Assembly: GCA_034431435.1 (NCBI GenBank)
Contig: DAOUDG010000016.1
Location: 124,001 to 188,000, forward strand
From: JAHCIE01 sp034431435
GTDB taxonomy: Bacteria; Chloroflexota; Anaerolineae; Epilineales; JAHCIE01
Direction of reading: 5' to 3'
DNA: 64,000 nucleotides
Part shown: in pieces, positions 50,705 through 58,851 of the stretch
Numbering within the stretch: the stretch's first letter is position 1
How the letters are laid out: the number at the start of each line of letters is the position of its first letter
Notes under the pieces: model-generated
Told to the model about the DNA's origin: nothing
The model's database searches: none
The model's input: the letters and a program-made list of their open reading frames with translations, nothing else
Made by a program: the position numbers and the translations under genes

Positions 50705-51897
50705 GCGCGCCGTCGGCCGCTGCGTTCGCGCCATCAGCCGACCAGGAGCCGTTGTTTCGGCTCGTGACCACCGACGGCTCACCGTTCCCGCCCCTCCCGA
50801 CGGCTGTCGATTGGGATAGCGTGGCGCGCCAGGCGAGGCTACACCGCCTGGAACCCTTGCTGTACGCTGCCCTGCGGGACGAAGACTGCCTCCCCAGTGA
50901 CGTGGAGGCAGAGTGGCGCGAGGCCTACCTGACCACCGCTCTGCGCAACGCCGTGGCGCTCCGCGTCCTGGACGTGGTGGTTGCGCACCTGGCGGACGCC
51001 GGTATCCCGGTCATCGTGCTGAAGGGCGCGGCGCTCGTCCAGACCGTGTACGGAAACGTCGCGCTGCGTCCCATGCACGACCTGGACATACTGGTGCGAC
51101 CCGCACACGTTGCCAGGGCGCTCCAGGCGCTGGCGTCCCTGGGCTTTCGTCGCCTGTGGGACGAGCCGCGTCACGGCTCGGAAGCGGCCTACGAGAGCCA
51201 CACCTCGCTCATCAACGCCGCCGAGATGGGCGTCATCCTGGAGCTTCACTGGGGCTTGATTGACTCGCCCCACTATCAGAGCCACCTGCGCACCGACTGG
51301 TTCTGGGCAACAGCGCGCCCCCTGCGGCCAGGGCAGTCGCAGCCGCTCATCCTCGGCGCATCGGCCCAGATTCTGTACCTGTGCGCCCATTTGATGTTGC
51401 ATCACAGCGGCGCGCCCGACGGCCATCTCCTCTGGCTCAACGACATCGCCGCGTGTGTCAGCCACGACCGCGACGCCATCGATTGGGATGCCGTCCTGGC
51501 TCAGGCGCAGCGCGATGATCTGGTGATCGCCCTGCAGCGCACCTTACCGCGCGTCGCCACTGAGTTCGGCGCGCCCGTGCCGCCAGCGGCGCTGGCCCGC
51601 CTGGCCGCCCTGCGCCCCACCCGCGCCGAGAGGCGCGTCGTCGCGCGCCTGACCCTGGCCCACCGTCCCGTCGGCCAACGTTTCTGGGATGACTTGACGA
51701 CGTTCAGCGACTGGCCGCGCCGCATTGGCTTCGCCACGGCTAACTTGTTTCCGTCCCAGGCTTACATGCGGTGGCGCTATAGTATCGTCCACCCCGCTCT
51801 GACACCCCTGTACTACCCCTATCGCTGGTGGCTGGGCCTACGCAGCCTGACGGAAGCGTCGACCCCGCCCGTATCGGACGCCGAGGAGGCTCGATGA
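50695..51897 (+). CDS. Uncharacterised nucleotidyltransferase (NTP_transf_5-like)
   Basis: 400 residues. The segment IPVIVLKGAALVQTVYGN then RPMHDLDILVRPAH contains the LKG motif and the D-x-D pair typical of this nucleotidyltransferase-fold family. Members occur beside HprK-related kinases and PqqD proteins in EPS and lasso-peptide loci, but their reaction is not established. ATG 50695 overlaps the upstream gene by ten bases; the longer in-frame start at 50626 lies within it. The end overlaps the epimerase gene by four bases (ATGA). Confidence 0.8.
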   Translation: MHVGAPSAAAFAPSADQEPLFRLVTTDGSPFPPLPTAVDWDSVARQARLHRLEPLLYAALRDEDCLPSDVEAEWREAYLTTALRNAVALRVLDVVVAHLADAGIPVIVLKGAALVQTVYGNVALRPMHDLDILVRPAHVARALQALASLGFRRLWDEPRHGSEAAYESHTSLINAAEMGVILELHWGLIDSPHYQSHLRTDWFWATARPLRPGQSQPLILGASAQILYLCAHLMLHHSGAPDGHLLWLNDIAACVSHDRDAIDWDAVLAQAQRDDLVIALQRTLPRVATEFGAPVPPAALARLAALRPTRAERRVVARLTLAHRPVGQRFWDDLTTFSDWPRRIGFATANLFPSQAYMRWRYSIVHPALTPLYYPYRWWLGLRSLTEASTPPVSDAEEAR

Positions 51898-52835
51898 AAA
51901 TTTTGGTGACGGGTGGGGCTGGCTTCATCGGCTCCCACGTGGTAGATGCTCTGGTCGCGGCCGGCCACGACGTGAGCGTCGTGGATGATCTATCGGCAGG
52001 CCGCCGCCACAATCTCAACCCGCGGGCGCGCTTCTACCAGGTGGATATTCGAGACGCGGCCCTGGACGACATCATCGCCCAGGAGAAGCCCGACATGGTC
52101 AGCCACCAGGCGGCGCGAGCGAACGTGCGCGAGTCGATGGAGAAGCCGATCCTGTACGCCGACGTGAACATCCTCGGTTCACTCAACCTCTTGGAGAGTT
52201 GCCGCCGCCACGGCGTGCGCAAGGTCATCTACGCATCGACCGGCGGCGCGTCGTATGGCGAGCCGCAGCAGCTGCCCGTGCCTGAAGACCATCCCATCAA
52301 CCCGCTGGACCCCTATGGCGCGAGCAAGCATCACGTCGAGCATTATCTGTACCTGTATCGGGCCAACTACGGCCTGGACTACACCATCCTGCGCTATCCG
52401 AACGTCTTCGGCCCCCGCCAGGACCCCCACGGCGAGGCCGGCGTCGTGGCGATATTCACCGGTCTGATGCTATCGGGCGGCCAGCCCATCATCAATGGCA
52501 CAGGCGAGCAAGAGCGGGATTTCGTCGATGTGTCGGACGTGGCCCGCGCCAACTGGCTGGCCCTCAGCCAGGGCGGCGGCCGGGTGTACAACATTGGCAG
52601 CGGTACAGGCACATCCATCAACCGCATCTACGCGCTGTTGGCCGAGCTGACCAGCTACGACGGCCCCGTGGTCCACGGCCCATCCAAGCAGGGCGAAGTC
52701 TACAAGATCTACCTCGACGCGAGCCGGGCGCGTCGGGAGTTGGGCTGGTATCCCAAGATGCCCCTGGAAACGGGCCTGGCGCGCACGGTCGAGTACTTTC
52801 GCACCTCCATCCTGGTCCCCGCTGGCAAACCGTAA
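51894..52835 (+). CDS. NAD-dependent sugar-nucleotide epimerase (GalE-like)
   Basis: 313 residues of extended SDR type. The NAD-binding motif is KILVTGGAGFIGSHVV, with the acidic residues of VVDDLSAGRR binding the adenosine ribose. The catalytic region has YASTGGASYGE and PYGASKHHVEHY (Ser/Thr and Y-x3-K). The substrate region LRYPNVFGPRQDPHGEAGVV is typical of UDP-glucose 4-epimerase-like proteins, although related NDP-sugar epimerases look similar. ATG 51894 overlaps the previous stop by four bases. It probably supplies UDP-galactose or a related nucleotide to the locus. Confidence 0.88.
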   Translation: MKILVTGGAGFIGSHVVDALVAAGHDVSVVDDLSAGRRHNLNPRARFYQVDIRDAALDDIIAQEKPDMVSHQAARANVRESMEKPILYADVNILGSLNLLESCRRHGVRKVIYASTGGASYGEPQQLPVPEDHPINPLDPYGASKHHVEHYLYLYRANYGLDYTILRYPNVFGPRQDPHGEAGVVAIFTGLMLSGGQPIINGTGEQERDFVDVSDVARANWLALSQGGGRVYNIGSGTGTSINRIYALLAELTSYDGPVVHGPSKQGEVYKIYLDASRARRELGWYPKMPLETGLARTVEYFRTSILVPAGKP

Positions 52836-52870
52836 CACCGATACCCACCCTTAACCGTTGGAGGCCCCCT

Positions 52871-53476
52871 ATGCACCGACTGGACGCCTATCTCGCCGAG
52901 TTGGCGGCCGCGCTGACCGCGACCCCGCGCGAACCCCTGGACGAGATCGCATGGGCCTTGTGGGAGACTTATCGCCGGGATGGGACCATCATCGCCTGCG
53001 GGAACGGCGGCAGCGCGGCATCTGCCTCGCACCTGGCATGCGACCTGTCCAAATGGACCATCCATGAGGGACATCGCCGCGTGCGCGCCATCGCCCTCAC
53101 CGACAACGTGCCCATCATGACCGCCTGGTCGAACGATACCGCCTACGAGCGGGCCTTCGTCGAGCAATTGATGGGCCTGTATCGACCCGGCGACACCCTC
53201 GTCGCCATCTCCGGCAGCGGTAACTCGCCCAACGTGTTGCGCGCTGTCGAGTGGGCCAACGAGCAGGGCGCGACCACCATCGGCCTGACGGGCTTCGACG
53301 GCGGCAAGCTGGCCGGATTGGCGCGCCACGCCATGATCGCCCCCAGTCACCTGATGCCCCTGGTCGAGGATGTTCATATCGCCTTGTGTCACGGCCTGGC
53401 CGTAACCCTCGGCGCGATGATCGCCGACGAGCGTCTACTCTTCGAGCCAACACGGCTCCGAACGCAAGCGGCCTGA
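52871..53476 (+). CDS. gmhA: Phosphoheptose isomerase-like SIS-domain protein
   Basis: 201 residues with one SIS domain. The sugar-phosphate site reads IIACGNGGSAASASHLACDL and LVAISGSGNSPNVLRAVEWA. The family converts sedoheptulose 7-phosphate to D-glycero-D-manno-heptose 7-phosphate, the step before the HddA and GmhB reactions encoded at the other end of the locus. The C-terminal histidine region reads VEDVHIALCHGL, where E. coli GmhA has a metal-binding Gln and His; Glu stands in for Gln here. A hairpin terminator follows at 53506. Confidence 0.85.
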   Translation: MHRLDAYLAELAAALTATPREPLDEIAWALWETYRRDGTIIACGNGGSAASASHLACDLSKWTIHEGHRRVRAIALTDNVPIMTAWSNDTAYERAFVEQLMGLYRPGDTLVAISGSGNSPNVLRAVEWANEQGATTIGLTGFDGGKLAGLARHAMIAPSHLMPLVEDVHIALCHGLAVTLGAMIADERLLFEPTRLRTQAA

Positions 53477-53505
53477 TACTCAACGCTGGCCCGCCGCCTG
53501 ACTGC

Positions 53506-53543
53506 ACGCGCCCGACGGGTATCCGTCGGGCGCGTCGTTGTGT
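53506..53543 (+). terminator. Hairpin terminator at the end of the glycan locus
   Basis: A 13-bp stem (ACGCGCCCGACGG, 53506-53518, with its complement at 53523-53535) encloses a GTAT loop. The following CGTTGTGT is a weak U-tract. It lies between gmhA and the converging helicase gene, so it probably ends the long plus-strand transcript. Confidence 0.75.
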
Positions 53544-53585
53544 CTGGAGATGGAGTCAGGCTTCTTCGCCCTGGGCCGCCCGCCG

Positions 53586-56486
53586 TCACTTGAGGCCAGG
53601 GCGCCCCCCGTGGTTGGTCGAGGGCGTGGCGATGGTGGCCTCGGCCATCGGCTGGCCGTTGCGGGGGCGGCGCAGCCAGGCGGCGGCGGCGGTGGGAAGA
53701 TCGGCCAGGGGCGCGCGCTGGATGGTGGTGGGGGGTAGGGAGGCCAGGAATTGCTGGCCGTAGGCCTTGCTCAGGATGCGGCGGTCGAGGACAACGACGA
53801 CACCCCGGTCGGTCTTGGCGCGGATGAGGCGGCCGAAGCCCTGGCGGAAGCGCAAGATGGCCTGGGGCGTGGCGAACTGGTTGAAGGGGTCGTCGAAGGT
53901 TTCGGCGCGGGCGGCGAAGATGGGATCGGTGGGCACGTCGAAGGGCAGGCGAGTGACGACGAGGACGCTCAGAGCGTCGCCCACGACATCGACGCCCTCC
54001 CAAAAGCTGCGCGTGCCCAGCAGAACGGTGCGCTCGTTGGACTTGAAGGCTTCGAGGAGGCCGCGCCGCCCGCCGTCAAGCCCCTGACCCAGAACGAGGA
54101 TGCCCTCCTCGCCCAGGGGCTGGCCGATGGCGCGATAGGTCTGACGTAGCTGGCTGTGGGAGGTGAACAGGACGAGGGCGCGGCCCTCGGTGGCCTTGCA
54201 CAGCTCGACAAGGGTCTGTTCCAGGCGGCGCTGGAAGTACGGCTGGCTCGGCTCCGGCATGTCGGTCGGCAGGTACAGCAGGGTGGACGCCTCGTAGTCG
54301 AAGGGCGAGCCGACGGCGTCCTCGACCACCTCATCCTCCAGGCCCAGGCGCTCGCGGATATAGCCAAAATCCTCGCCGGTGCGCAGGGTGGCCGAGCAGA
54401 GGACGACGGTCTCCTTCGCGCCAAAGAGGTACTTGCCCAGCAGGCCGCCGACATGCAGAGGCGCGCCGTTGAGTTCAACGCTGTCGTTGCGCGGCTGGAC
54501 CGCCAGCCAGTAGACACACGACGGGTCGGGGTGGGCCAGGATGGCGTCGGCGGCGTCGGCGATGTCCTGGACCGTGCGGCGGCGGGCGGCCAGCTCAGCC
54601 GTCCACTCCTGGTGCTCGGGCAGCCGGAAGTGGGCATCGTCCAGGCCATGCCACAGCCTGTCGAGGCCGTTGAGGACGTTCTTGAGACCGGCGTACAACT
54701 CGTGACCTTCGGCCTCGATGGGTTCCCAATCGGGCGAGGTGCGCGCGCCGTGGGTCAGGCGTATCTGGACGTCGTAGGCATTCTGGCCGCGCCGCTCAGC
54801 GAGCTGGTCGTCGAGGAAACGCTGCAACTGGTTGAAGACCGTCGCCAGGCGGCGGGCGGCCACGTCCACGTCCTCGCGCAGGCGGGCGAAGACGCGGGCG
54901 AAGGCGGCCTTGTCCTCGGGGCTGGCCTTGCTGGTGGTGATGATGGCGTCCAGGTTGCCCAGGAAGCCACCCCAGCGGAGAGGACCCAGGGCGTGGCTCA
55001 GGTCGTGGAGGGTCGATTGGGCCTGGCCCTGGGTCAGGCTCTGGCCGAACTGCTCGGTGGCGCGGGCTTCCAGGTGATGGGCTTCGTCGATGACGACGTG
55101 GTCGTAGTCGGGCAGCAGGCGGTTGTCGACGCCCAGGTCAGACAGGAACAGGGCGTGGTTGACGACGACGACGTGGGCAGCTTCGGCCAGCGTGCGCGCC
55201 CGCCAGTAGAAGCAGCCGTCGCCGCACACGTCGGGGCGGCACACGTCCTGGTCGGCGCATACCTTACTCCACACGGCCATTTCGTCGCCCATGAGGGCCA
55301 GTTCGCCCACGTCGCCGGTCAGGGTGGAGGGTAGCCAGGCGAGAATCTTCGCCAGCACGCGGACCTCGGTGGTGGACAGGTCATCGCGGCGGCGGAAGGC
55401 GGCCAGGCGGGTCTTGCACAGATAGTTGGTGCGGCCCTTGAGAATGGCGACGCGGAAGGGGAAGGGCAGCACGCGCTGGAGATCCGGCAGGTCTTTGGCA
55501 AAGAGTTGGTCTTGAAGATTGATGGTATTGGTGGAAACGACGACGCGCTCGCCGTTCTGGACCGCCCAGGAGATGGCGGGCAGCAGATAGGCCATGCTCT
55601 TGCCCGTCCCCGTCCCGGCCTCGACCAGCAGGTAGCCGCCATCGTTGAAGACTCGCACCACGTCGCGCAGCATCTGCACCTGCTGGGGGCGGTGCTCGTA
55701 GCCGGGGAAGCGGGCGGCAAAGGGGCCATCGGGGCCGAGCAGGGATGCCAGACTGTCCTCGTCGAGCATGGTGCGACGTGGCGACTTCGCCAACGGCTCG
55801 GTGTCGTCGTCGTCGCGCAGCAGGCCCAGCGCCCCCTGGCGCAGCGCGCCCTTCGCGCGAAGCTGCGCGCCGATACTACCGCTGAAGGCGTGGCGGGCGC
55901 GGGCGCGCTCGGCCTCCTGGAAAACGGTCTTGAGGGGCCAGTCGATGCGCGCGGTGAGGCGGTTGATCTCGCGCAGGCTGTCCATGTCCAGATCCTCGGC
56001 GCGGCGCATGAGGGCCAGAAACAGGTCACGGGCGGCGCGGGCGTCGTCGACGGCGCGGTGCTGGCTGGGAAAGGCGATGCCCAACTCGCTCATCAGGGTG
56101 GCGAGATTGTAGCGCGAGGCGTAGGGGATGAGGATACTTGCCAGCTCGAAGGTGTCGATGTGGGGGTGGCCGGGCAGGATACCCGCCTTCGCCAGGTAGC
56201 CGAGATCCTGGCCGACGCTGTGGCCGACGACCGGTGCAGGGCCGATGAAACGTTCCAGCTGGTCGCGGACGGCGTTGAGGACGGGCGCGCGGCGCAGTTG
56301 GGCGTCGGTGATGCCGGTCAGTTGCTGGATGCGGTAGGGCAGCGGGCGGCCGGGGTTGACCAGGGCGCTCCACTCCCCCAATGGCTCATCGCCCCGGAAC
56401 TTGACGGCCCCAATCTCGATGATGGCATCGCGGTCGGTGCTCAAGCCCGTGGCTTCAATATCCAGGGCCACATAGACGCGGGACAT
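53586..56486 (-). CDS. dinG: DinG-type ATP-dependent helicase with N-terminal DnaQ-like 3'-5' exonuclease
   Basis: 966 residues. Residues 1-170 form a DEDD exonuclease (VALDIEATGLSTDRDAIIEI; HSVGQDLGYL; HRAVDDARAARDLF). The XPD/DinG-type SF2 helicase follows, with Walker A EAGTGTGKS (~290), an FeS-cluster region with cysteines near 357 and 412-424 (DVCRPDVCGDGC), VIDEAHHLE (~465) and motif VI QGFGRLIRAK. Such fusions (YoaA/DinG with exonuclease, known in Firmicutes) act in repair and replication restart. I chose ATG 56486 because the conserved MSRVYVALDIE starts there; the longer ORF to 56567 would cross the promoter -10. Its gene converges on the glycan locus. Confidence 0.92.
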   Translation of the reverse strand: MSRVYVALDIEATGLSTDRDAIIEIGAVKFRGDEPLGEWSALVNPGRPLPYRIQQLTGITDAQLRRAPVLNAVRDQLERFIGPAPVVGHSVGQDLGYLAKAGILPGHPHIDTFELASILIPYASRYNLATLMSELGIAFPSQHRAVDDARAARDLFLALMRRAEDLDMDSLREINRLTARIDWPLKTVFQEAERARARHAFSGSIGAQLRAKGALRQGALGLLRDDDDTEPLAKSPRRTMLDEDSLASLLGPDGPFAARFPGYEHRPQQVQMLRDVVRVFNDGGYLLVEAGTGTGKSMAYLLPAISWAVQNGERVVVSTNTINLQDQLFAKDLPDLQRVLPFPFRVAILKGRTNYLCKTRLAAFRRRDDLSTTEVRVLAKILAWLPSTLTGDVGELALMGDEMAVWSKVCADQDVCRPDVCGDGCFYWRARTLAEAAHVVVVNHALFLSDLGVDNRLLPDYDHVVIDEAHHLEARATEQFGQSLTQGQAQSTLHDLSHALGPLRWGGFLGNLDAIITTSKASPEDKAAFARVFARLREDVDVAARRLATVFNQLQRFLDDQLAERRGQNAYDVQIRLTHGARTSPDWEPIEAEGHELYAGLKNVLNGLDRLWHGLDDAHFRLPEHQEWTAELAARRRTVQDIADAADAILAHPDPSCVYWLAVQPRNDSVELNGAPLHVGGLLGKYLFGAKETVVLCSATLRTGEDFGYIRERLGLEDEVVEDAVGSPFDYEASTLLYLPTDMPEPSQPYFQRRLEQTLVELCKATEGRALVLFTSHSQLRQTYRAIGQPLGEEGILVLGQGLDGGRRGLLEAFKSNERTVLLGTRSFWEGVDVVGDALSVLVVTRLPFDVPTDPIFAARAETFDDPFNQFATPQAILRFRQGFGRLIRAKTDRGVVVVLDRRILSKAYGQQFLASLPPTTIQRAPLADLPTAAAAWLRRPRNGQPMAEATIATPSTNHGGRPGLK

Positions 56487-56525
56487 GGGCGGCGGCTCCA
56501 GGGCAGAGGTTACATCAGCGCGGTG

Positions 56526-56531
56526 ATTATA
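56526..56531 (-). promoter_or_regulatory. -10 element for the helicase gene
   Basis: On the minus strand a perfect TATAAT lies about 40 bases before ATG 56486. No good -35 stands 17 bases upstream, so dependence on an activator or on the preceding G of GTGTATAAT is possible. Confidence 0.5.
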
Positions 56532-56559
56532 CACTAAACACCGGCGATGCACCATCGGC

Positions 56560-56573
56560 GCGGGCAAGCCCGC
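56560..56573 (-). repeat. Palindromic hairpin between amylase and helicase genes
   Basis: GCGGGCAAGCCCGC is a 6-bp inverted repeat with two central bases, 11 bases after the amylase stop. It may attenuate read-through into the helicase gene; no U-tract follows. Confidence 0.45.
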
Positions 56574-56583
56574 ACCCCTGCCA

Positions 56584-58302
56584 TTACCTGGCCTTGAGCC
56601 GCAGCACCTTCGAGCCGCCAGCAGGGAGTTCGACCTGATAGGTGGGGGGACGGATGTCGGGGACGGCGGCCCCGGTCAAGGCGTCGGTGGCGGCGTAGCT
56701 ATCGGCGACGAGGCCCGTCGTCGACAGGTCGAAGGTCAGTGAGGCGGGCGCATCGCCGAAGTTGAACACGGCCAGCACGATGTCGTCGCCCGCGCGACGG
56801 ACGTGGGCATAGGCCTTGTCGTTGTCGGCGGCCTTCACCGGCTCGTAGCTGCCCTGGCGCAGGGCGGGGCTGTCGCGGCGCAGGCGAATCAGGACGCGGT
56901 AGGTTTCCAGCAGCGACCCCGGCTGCCCCTGCTGCTCCTCGACCGACACGCCGTCGGCCGGGTGGTTGTTGCGATCGGCCACCTTCGACCAGGTCGTCAT
57001 CTCGGGGCCGCGCTCGGCCGCGTACCAGTCCATCGGTTCGCGGCGCGGCAGGTCGCCCAGGCTGCCCGCGCCCTTCGTTCCCTGCATCCCAATCTCCTCG
57101 CCGTAGTACACGATGGGAGTCTGGGGAATGGTGAACAGCAAGGCCGCCGCCGTCCTGGCGCGCTCGACATGGCCGCCGAAGTCGCTCATCGCGCGGTTGG
57201 TATCGTGGTTGTTCATAAAGGCGACGCTGATGGCCCCCGGCGGGTAGGCGCGGAGTGGCCCCGGCACATCCAGCTCCAGCAGGCCGGCCGACGCCTGCCC
57301 CGGCAGCACCCCGTCGCCCACCTTGTCGTGGTTGCCCTGAAGGCTGCCGTACAGCGGGAAGTCGAAGGCGGCGTCGAACTCGTTGTCAAAGTAGGGCACG
57401 ATCTCGCGGCGGTTGCTCGTCCACGCCTCGCCGAGGAGCAGAGCGTCAGGGTTGACGCCCTTCACCGTCTGGCGTAGCTGCTTCCAGAAGGTGTGGGGGA
57501 CGCCCAGCACGTAGTCGAGGCGGAAGCCGTCGATGCCCTGGCCGGGCGGGCGCGTCCCGCCCAGGGTCAGCCAGTATTCTGCCACATCGAGCATAGCCTG
57601 CGCCGTTTCGGGGTTAGCATAGTTGAGGGACGGCATCTCGCGCAGGCCCGCGAATCCCTCGTAGGCGGTGTGGGCCTCGTTGGTCCAGCGGTAGAAGCCC
57701 GCGTACTGCGACTGAGGGTTGTCGTAGGCGTCCTCGAAGAAGGGATGCTCGTTGGAGGTGTGGCCCGCCACGTAATCGAGGATGACCCGCATGCCGCGCG
57801 CGTGGGCCTCATCCACCAGTCGCGTCAGGTCCGCCATCGTTCCGTACTCCGGCTGTATCGTGTAGTAGTTGGTGGTGTCGTAGCCGTGGTAGGACGCCGC
57901 CTCAAAGATGGGCGTCAGCCACAGGGCCGTCACGCCCAGGTCTTTGAGGTAGTCGAGGCGCGACGTGATGCCATTGAGGTCGCCGATACCATCGCCGTTG
58001 GCGTCGGCGAAGCTGCGAACGAAGATCTGATAGATCACCGCGTCCTTCGCCCAGGCAGGCGACTGTACAGCGGGCAGGTTGGCCGTAGGGTAGGGGGTGG
58101 GGATGACGCGGGAGGCCCCGCTGGTAGGCGCGGCGGGCGGGGGCGGGGCGGCGGCGACGGCGACGGCGGTCGCGGTCGGCGTGATAGGTGTGGTAATGAC
58201 GGCCACAATCGGGAACGGTGGCGACGGGGGGGCCGGATCCTCGGCCTCCTGGCAGCCGACAGCCAGGATGAGAAGCACGAGCAGGACCAACCCCACGCGC
58301 AT
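56584..58302 (-). CDS. GH13 alpha-amylase-family lipoprotein
   Basis: 572 residues. The start ATG 58302 gives a lipoprotein signal (MRVGLVLLVLLILAVGC, lipobox LAVGC) after GGGAGGCTGCA; a Pro/Thr/Ala-rich linker follows. The GH13 barrel carries region I DYVAGHTSNEH (~174), region II GFRLDYV with the nucleophile Asp (~260), region III LLGEAW with the acid Glu (~290) and region IV FMNNHDTNR (~365). A C-terminal beta domain ends the protein. It likely hydrolyses or transfers alpha-glucans at the cell surface. It is separated from the divergent B12 gene by a promoter region. Confidence 0.92.
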   Translation of the reverse strand: MRVGLVLLVLLILAVGCQEAEDPAPPSPPFPIVAVITTPITPTATAVAVAAAPPPPAAPTSGASRVIPTPYPTANLPAVQSPAWAKDAVIYQIFVRSFADANGDGIGDLNGITSRLDYLKDLGVTALWLTPIFEAASYHGYDTTNYYTIQPEYGTMADLTRLVDEAHARGMRVILDYVAGHTSNEHPFFEDAYDNPQSQYAGFYRWTNEAHTAYEGFAGLREMPSLNYANPETAQAMLDVAEYWLTLGGTRPPGQGIDGFRLDYVLGVPHTFWKQLRQTVKGVNPDALLLGEAWTSNRREIVPYFDNEFDAAFDFPLYGSLQGNHDKVGDGVLPGQASAGLLELDVPGPLRAYPPGAISVAFMNNHDTNRAMSDFGGHVERARTAAALLFTIPQTPIVYYGEEIGMQGTKGAGSLGDLPRREPMDWYAAERGPEMTTWSKVADRNNHPADGVSVEEQQGQPGSLLETYRVLIRLRRDSPALRQGSYEPVKAADNDKAYAHVRRAGDDIVLAVFNFGDAPASLTFDLSTTGLVADSYAATDALTGAAVPDIRPPTYQVELPAGGSKVLRLKAR

Positions 58303-58345
58303 TGCAGCCTCCCTGGACAGTGATGGAAGGGATTGTAGTCCCGTT

Positions 58346-58374
58346 TTGCCTTCCCCGCCAACGGGCGGTATAAT
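58346..58374 (+). promoter_or_regulatory. Promoter for the B12-binding subunit gene
   Basis: TTGCCT (58346-58351) and TATAAT (58369-58374) are separated by 17 bp, a strong sigma70-type arrangement. Transcription would start near 58381, about 60 bases before ATG 58444. Confidence 0.75.
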
Positions 58375-58443
58375 CGCCCATGGCCACACGCAGTCTGCGG
58401 CGGGAGAGGCAGGGCCTCACCCGCCTGCCACAGGGAGAAGTGT

Positions 58444-58851
58444 ATGGATCGCAAAATTCGTGTCCTGGTCGCTAAGCCCGGTCTCGACGGCCACGACCGG
58501 GGCGCCAAGGTCGTCGCGCGCGCGTTACGCGATGCGGGCATGGAAGTCATCTACACCGGCATCCGCCAGACGCCCGAAATGATCGTGGAAGCCGCGCTGC
58601 AAGAGGACGTCGACGTGGTCGGCCTGTCCATCCTGTCAGGCGCGCATATGGCCCTCTTCCCGCGCATCATGGAACTCCTGCGCGAGAACAGCATGGACGA
58701 TGTGCTGGTCGTCGCGGGTGGCATCATCCCCGACGAGGACATCCCCATGCTGAACAACCTCGGCGTCAGGGGCGTCTTCGGCCCCGGCACGTCCACTCAG
58801 GAAATCGCCGCCTTCATCAATGGCAACGTGAGGCGCCAGCTGACGGCGTGA
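58444..58851 (+). CDS. Cobalamin-binding subunit, methylmalonyl-CoA mutase C-terminal type
   Basis: 135 residues, one B12-binding Rossmann domain. The lower-axial histidine motif D-x-H-x-x-G is present as GLDGHDRG, followed by VVGLSILSGAHM and VVAGGIIPDEDI. Stand-alone subunits of this size pair with a separate catalytic subunit in acyl-CoA mutases. The RBS AGGGAGAAG precedes the ATG. Its 3' end overlaps the converging peroxiredoxin-like gene by 35 bases. The catalytic partner is not in the window. Confidence 0.9.
   Translation: MDRKIRVLVAKPGLDGHDRGAKVVARALRDAGMEVIYTGIRQTPEMIVEAALQEDVDVVGLSILSGAHMALFPRIMELLRENSMDDVLVVAGGIIPDEDIPMLNNLGVRGVFGPGTSTQEIAAFINGNVRRQLTA

Noticed and set aside
54156..55334. 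392-codon plus-strand open frame opposite the helicase
   Set aside because: Antisense shadow of dinG, rich in Val/Gly/Gln with no domain pattern; the same applies to 55506-56537.
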